From assembly GCA_028869395.1 (NCBI GenBank), contig JAGWSE010000079.1, positions 1 through 17,040 on the forward strand: a DNA stretch of 17,040 bases, given 5' to 3'. The translations under genes were made by a program, and so were the position numbers. This DNA is from Alphaproteobacteria bacterium. Lineage in GTDB: Bacteria > Pseudomonadota > Alphaproteobacteria > Caulobacterales > Caulobacteraceae. Position 1 is the stretch's first letter; each line of letters starts with the position of its first letter. The notes beneath the pieces were generated by a model that was not told the DNA's origin, made no database searches, and saw only the letters and a list, made by a program, of their open reading frames with translations. Of the stretch, positions 14,112-17,040 are shown piece by piece.

Positions 14112-14423
14112 AACGCAGACCTCGACACGCACCCAGTGGTCGAGATCAAAGGCGATGGCGCGAAGGGCCTTCACGCCAGCTTTCCCCGCCAGCCTGGGCG
14201 CGCGCCCAAGCCGCTGAGCGATGCCTTTGAACCCGACGACCGCGCCCTCATCATCTACTGCGGCAAGACGGCCTGGAACGCGGCTCACCTCGCCAAGCTC
14301 GTCCCGGTGATCCTTGAGGCGGGGAGCCCCACGCTCGCGCGCGTCGTGACGCTAGCCGGCGAACCTGCCTCCGGCCTGAAGGTGCAGCTCCTAGATGGCC
14401 ACGCGGGGAGCAAGCGGCTCTAA
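14112..14423 (+). pseudogene. 3' remnant of an unidentified gene
   Basis: About 103 codons read as coding sequence with the high third-position GC typical of the neighbourhood. They include HPVVEIKGDGAKGL, FEPDDRALIIYCGKTAWNAA, LVPVILEAG and a C-terminal DGHAGSKRL before TAA. I do not recognise the family. There is no start codon with a ribosome-binding site at the left end: the only in-frame ATGs lie in the antisense of the CocE remnant. The visible part therefore looks like the C-terminal end of a longer protein cut at the same point as the CocE fragment. It could instead be a short intact gene with a non-ATG start. Confidence 0.5.
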
Positions 14424-14451
14424 GCTGGGCTAAGCAATCCCAAGGTCGTCA

Positions 14452-14469
14452 AAGCGCTTCGCAGCGCTT
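14452..14469. other. Perfect 7-bp hairpin between the gene remnant and tRNA-Ser
   Basis: AAGCGCT (14452-14458) and AGCGCTT (14463-14469) close a 4-nt loop. On the minus strand the loop reads GCGA, a GNRA-type tetraloop, and the stem is followed by only one extra T. It could be a weak terminator for the tRNA transcript (about 65 nt downstream of its 3' end) or for the plus-strand remnant. No T-tract supports intrinsic termination firmly. Confidence 0.35.
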
Positions 14470-14531
14470 GTATGACGGATCGTGCGGCCGCTCCCGGAAT
14501 CTGTCATTTCTGTAGCGATTTCAAAGGGGAG

Positions 14532-14621
14532 TGGCGGTGACGGAGGGATTCGAACCCTCGATACCCTTTCGGGTATGACGATTTAGCAAACCGTTGCCTT
14601 CAGCCACTCGGCCACGTCACC
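14532..14621 (-). tRNA. tRNA-Ser (anticodon GCU)
   Basis: Read on the minus strand, GGTGACG (14621-14615) pairs with CGTCACC (14542-14536) as a 7-bp acceptor stem, followed by discriminator G and an encoded CCA (14534-14532). The anticodon loop reads TTGCTAA, giving anticodon GCT, which decodes AGC/AGU. A long variable arm, ATACCC-GAAA-GGGTAT, is typical of class II serine tRNAs, and the T arm GAGGG-TTCGAAT-CCCTC is canonical. Total length is 90 nt. Nothing suggests that an integrated element uses its 3' end as an attachment site. Confidence 0.97.
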
Positions 14622-14800
14622 AGCTGATTTTGGACGGGTTGTCTCCCGCGCCTGCAGGCGAGATCGGCCGGCGATTCGAAGGATCGCGGCGGCGGCCTCT
14701 CCGCAAGGCCGCTCGTCATAACGGAAGGCGATGGGCGGGGCAACGCCGTCCAGGCGGCCCGCCGGTCGTCAGTTCGCCGCCGGGCTCAGCGCTCCGCGCA

Positions 14801-15073
14801 TCAGCCGCGGGCGAGCCATTCGCGGGCCTGCCGCTGCGCCTCGGCGACGTCCTCCGAGGCCATCTCCCCGGCAAGCTCCTTGCGGTAGACCTTGGCTTCC
14901 ATCGATCCGCGCATGGCGGCCAGATTGAACAGCATGTGCGCCGAGACATAGTCGAGCGGCGCGCCGCCCTGGCCCGTTGAATAGAGCAACCCCAGCCGGA
15001 AAAGCTCGTCTCCCGACGCATCCGGCTTCGGAAGCGGCAGGGCCTGGTTAGCGATGTCCATGCCTGAAAGCAT
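14801..15073 (-). CDS. Small Sel1-like repeat protein of unknown function
   Basis: A 90-aa protein. Residues 22-60 (DELFRLGLLYSTGQGG, then DYVSAHMLFNLAAMRGS) resemble one Sel1-like (SLR) alpha-solenoid unit, with its alternating hydrophobic pattern and a G-x-G-x-x turn. A helical tail (EDVAEAQRQAREWLA, 74-88) gives the family-like end of the unit. A single SLR unit is shorter than the usual multi-repeat proteins, so it is probably a small adaptor or stand-alone domain. No signal peptide. The ATG at 15073 follows GGGACGAAG; a second ATG at 15061 is possible and would give 86 aa. The frame is open to 15166 with unlikely sequence. It diverges from the RcnB-like gene. Confidence 0.72.
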   Translation of the reverse strand: MLSGMDIANQALPLPKPDASGDELFRLGLLYSTGQGGAPLDYVSAHMLFNLAAMRGSMEAKVYRKELAGEMASEDVAEAQRQAREWLARG

Positions 15074-15387
15074 GATCTTCGTCCCGTTTCGGCGGTCGGG
15101 CCCCAGTTCTTGGAACCTGATCCGGCCTGAATGACATGAAGCAAACGCCGATCGCCCTGAACACATGGTTAAGGTCGTTGTTGTCCTACAGTCACCAACA
15201 GACGAGCGTTGCCCAAATTGGGGATTTGGGTTGCCGAAGACTGAACGTACGCGACCAGCCTAAGGATTTTCTTGACGAATTCGGTCGGCGGCAGCGATTG
15301 GCCCGCAACCACTGCGTTCAGCCTCAGTTCAGGCGAGCCGACATAGGGATCTCTCGACGAACCCTTGCAATTGAGACAATCAGAGGC
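15074..15387. other. Comparatively AT-rich divergent intergenic region with a hairpin
   Basis: A 314-bp spacer, visibly less GC-rich than its surroundings. It contains CCCAAAT (15212-15218) and ATTTGGG (15224-15230) as a perfect 7-bp inverted repeat with a 5-nt loop. TTGACG at 15272-15277 could be a -35 for the downstream gene, but the hexamer 17 nt later (CGATTG) is a poor -10. A frame open from 15136 into the RcnB-like gene would add 84 residues in front of a clear signal peptide, so I treat it as untranslated. No EcfG element was seen. Confidence 0.5.
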
Positions 15388-15816
15388 ATGAGGCGCTTCC
15401 TCCAAACGCTCGCCGTCGCGCTTGCCGTCCTCGGGACGGCCGGTGGCGCGTGGGCCGGCGAGCGCCATGGCGGCTGGGGCCATGGCGGCGGCCGCGGCGC
15501 CTGGGCGCGCGAAGCCCATCGCGGCGAGGGCCCGCATCCGTGGACCCGCGGCGAACGCGGTCCGCCGCCCGGCTGGGCGCGCCGCCAGGCTCCGCCCCCC
15601 GGCTACTACGGTCCGCCGCCCGGCATGTACGAGGCGCCCGGCTACCTTCGGCGCGGCGGGTATTTGCCGCCCAACGTCCGCGGCGAGGTCGTGCCCGATC
15701 CGGGCCGCTACCGCCTGCGTCCGCCGCCGCGGGGCTTCAACTGGGTGCGCGTCGGCAACGCCTTCGCCCTGATGAACATGGAGACCGGCCAGCTCTTCGA
15801 CATCATCCCGGACTAG
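15388..15816 (+). CDS. Secreted RcnB-family protein
   Basis: A 142-aa exported protein. Residues 1-23 are a classical Sec signal peptide (MRR, hydrophobic LQTLAVALAVLG, then AWA before the predicted cleavage). The mature part begins with a His/Gly/Trp-rich stretch (24-60), continues through repeated PPPG segments (about 58-85), and ends with the RcnB-type module: YRLRPPPRGFNWVRVGNAF followed by LMNMETGQLFDIIPD. RcnB is a periplasmic protein linked to nickel/cobalt homeostasis in E. coli; most alphaproteobacterial members are uncharacterised, so the role here is open. The His-rich region could bind metal. The start at 15388 is chosen because it gives an intact signal peptide; AGAGG lies very close to the ATG. 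Confidence 0.83.
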   Translation: MRRFLQTLAVALAVLGTAGGAWAGERHGGWGHGGGRGAWAREAHRGEGPHPWTRGERGPPPGWARRQAPPPGYYGPPPGMYEAPGYLRRGGYLPPNVRGEVVPDPGRYRLRPPPRGFNWVRVGNAFALMNMETGQLFDIIPD

Positions 15817-15822
15817 GGACGA

Positions 15823-17040
15823 TCAGGAGACGCCGAGCTTCTGCCGCAGCAGCTGGTTGACCGCGCCGGGATTGGCCTTGCCGCCCGTGGCCTTCATCAC
15901 CTGGCCAACGAACCAGCCGATCGCCTGAGGCTTGGCCTTCACCGCCTCGGCCTGGTCGGGGTTGGCTGCGATCAGGTCGTCGATGATCTTCTCTAGCGCC
16001 CCGGTGTCGGAAACCTGCTTCAAGCCCTGCTTCTCGACGATCTGCGAGGGGCTCCCCTCGCCCAGCCACATGCGCTCGAACACGTCCTTGGCGATCTTGG
16101 AGGAGATCACCCCCTCCTCGATCAGCTGCACCAGCTCGGCGATCGCGCCGGGGAAGATCGGGGATTCCGCGATCTCGATCCCGCCGGCCGAAAGCTTGGC
16201 GGCCAGGTCGTTGGTCACCCAGTTGGCCACCAGCTTGGCGTCGCGTCCCCCCTCCTTGCCTCCTTGGGTCGCCGCCTCGAAGAAGTCGGCGCGCGCCTGC
16301 TCGGCGATCAGCACGCTCGCGTCGTAGGCCGAGAGCCCGTACTGCGACTGGAAGCGCGCCTTCTTGGCGTCCGGCAGCTCGGGCAGGCTCGCCTCGATGC
16401 GCTTCACCCAGGCCGGATCGAGTTCCAGAGGCAGCAGGTCGGGGTCGGGGAAGTAGCGGTAGTCGTGCGCCTCCTCCTTGGAGCGCATGGACCGGGTCTC
16501 GCCCTTGTTCGGGTCGAACAGGCGCGTCTCCTGGTCGATCTTGCCGCCGTCCTCCAGGATCTCGATCTGGCGGCGCGCCTCGTACTCGATCGCGGCTTGC
16601 ATGAAGCGGAACGAGTTCACGTTCTTGATCTCGCAGCGCGTGCCGAGCGGCCCACCCGGCCTGCGCACCGATACGTTAACGTCGGCGCGCAGGTTGCCCT
16701 TGTCCATGTCGCCGTCGCAGGAGCCCAGGTAGATCAGGATGGTGCGCAGCTTCTTCACATAGGCCACAGCTTCGTCGGAGCAGCGCATGTCGGGCTTGGA
16801 GACGATCTCCATCAGCGCCACTCCGGCGCGGTTGAGATCGATCAGCGAGGCGCTGGGATGCTGGTCGTGCAGGCTTTTGCCGGCGTCCTGCTCCAGGTGC
16901 AGGCGCTCGATGCCGATGGCGCGCGTACTGCCGTCCGGCAGATCGAGCGTCACCTCGCCCTCGCCGACGATGGGGCTTTCGTACTGGCTGATCTGGTAGC
17001 CGGGCGGCAGGTCCGGATAGAAGTAGTTCTTGCGCGCGAA
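15823..17040 (-). CDS. gatB: Aspartyl/glutamyl-tRNA(Asn/Gln) amidotransferase subunit B, 5' part beyond the window
   Basis: 405 codons of the C-terminal part are present; the frame is open to the right edge, where it reads ARKNYFYPDLPPGYQISQYE, a GatB signature. Other family stretches are NRAGVALMEIVSKPDM, LGSCDGDMDKGNLRADVN, TRCEIKNVNSFRFMQ and the YqeY-like tail GWFVGQVMKATGGKANPGAV. GatB is usually about 480-500 aa, so roughly 80-95 N-terminal residues lie outside. With GatA and GatC it converts Glu-tRNA(Gln) and Asp-tRNA(Asn) to the amidated forms; GatB binds the misacylated tRNA and carries the transamidation site. gatA and gatC are not visible. Its stop lies 6 nt from the stop of the converging RcnB-like gene. 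Confidence 0.97.
   Translation of the reverse strand, partial: FARKNYFYPDLPPGYQISQYESPIVGEGEVTLDLPDGSTRAIGIERLHLEQDAGKSLHDQHPSASLIDLNRAGVALMEIVSKPDMRCSDEAVAYVKKLRTILIYLGSCDGDMDKGNLRADVNVSVRRPGGPLGTRCEIKNVNSFRFMQAAIEYEARRQIEILEDGGKIDQETRLFDPNKGETRSMRSKEEAHDYRYFPDPDLLPLELDPAWVKRIEASLPELPDAKKARFQSQYGLSAYDASVLIAEQARADFFEAATQGGKEGGRDAKLVANWVTNDLAAKLSAGGIEIAESPIFPGAIAELVQLIEEGVISSKIAKDVFERMWLGEGSPSQIVEKQGLKQVSDTGALEKIIDDLIAANPDQAEAVKAKPQAIGWFVGQVMKATGGKANPGAVNQLLRQKLGVS

Noticed and set aside
13808..14149. The CocE-like frame as an intact small gene starting at 14149
   Set aside because: The first ~15 codons are antisense to the neighbouring remnant and not family-like, no ribosome-binding site is present, and the catalytic domain is absent.
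14532..14621. Possible attachment site of an integrated element at tRNA-Ser
   Set aside because: No integrase gene and no direct repeat of the tRNA 3' end are visible nearby; the scar at 13808-14423 is better explained by a deletion.
14649..14660. Perfect 12-bp palindrome CGCCTGCAGGCG near tRNA-Ser
   Set aside because: Short, without spacer, in GC-rich DNA, and not placed to act as terminator or operator of a neighbour; it may be chance.
15272..15300. Sigma-70 promoter for the RcnB-like gene (TTGACG, 17 nt, CGATTG)
   Set aside because: The -35 is good but the -10 matches the consensus poorly, so I did not list it as a feature.

Overview
The window is GC-rich, densely coding chromosomal DNA. 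The family mix points to an alphaproteobacterium, probably Caulobacterales (Caulobacter/Phenylobacterium-like). This is inferred from an EcfG-group sigma factor with a NepR-type anti-sigma factor, GGAAC-N16/17-(C/G)GTT promoters, an OmpR-type two-component pair, GatB and HrpB. No marker fixes the genus. I see no insertion sequence, prophage, CRISPR array or rRNA.

Layout. 1-170: leader, possibly with the start of a gene leaving to the left. 171-1872: two coupled RNA-modification-type methyltransferases (an RlmI-like class I enzyme and a SpoU/TrmH enzyme). 1869-4313 (-): the helicase HrpB, whose stop codon interlocks with that of the SpoU gene in one CTAG. 4487-6097: an APC-family amino-acid permease closed by a strong intrinsic terminator. 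6183-6884: a YcbL-type glyoxalase II-like metallo-hydrolase. 6933-9027: an OmpR-type regulator and its histidine kinase. 9270-9485: a small KGG-repeat stress protein.

9482-13804 is the most interesting block and looks like a compact general-stress-response island. A single-ORF EgtB-EgtD fusion for ergothioneine synthesis (minus strand) and an EcfG-group sigma factor (plus strand) diverge from one intergenic region. That region carries two back-to-back exact EcfG-type promoters, GGAAC-N16-CGTT, one for each gene. A 56-aa NepR-like anti-sigma gene lies tail-to-tail with the sigma gene, not upstream in its operon as is usual. Beyond it, a hydrophilic repeat protein has a third EcfG-type element (GGAAC-N17-GGTT). 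The inferred circuit is an auto-activating sigma factor with a locally encoded antagonist that switches on antioxidant synthesis and a protective hydrophilic protein.

13808-14423 looks like a deletion scar: the C-terminal remnant of a CocE/NonD hydrolase (minus) abuts the C-terminal remnant of an unidentified protein (plus), both without their 5' halves. Then come tRNA-Ser(GCU) with encoded CCA (14532-14621, -), a small Sel1-like protein (-), a comparatively AT-rich leader, a secreted RcnB-like protein (+), and gatB (-), which runs off the right edge.
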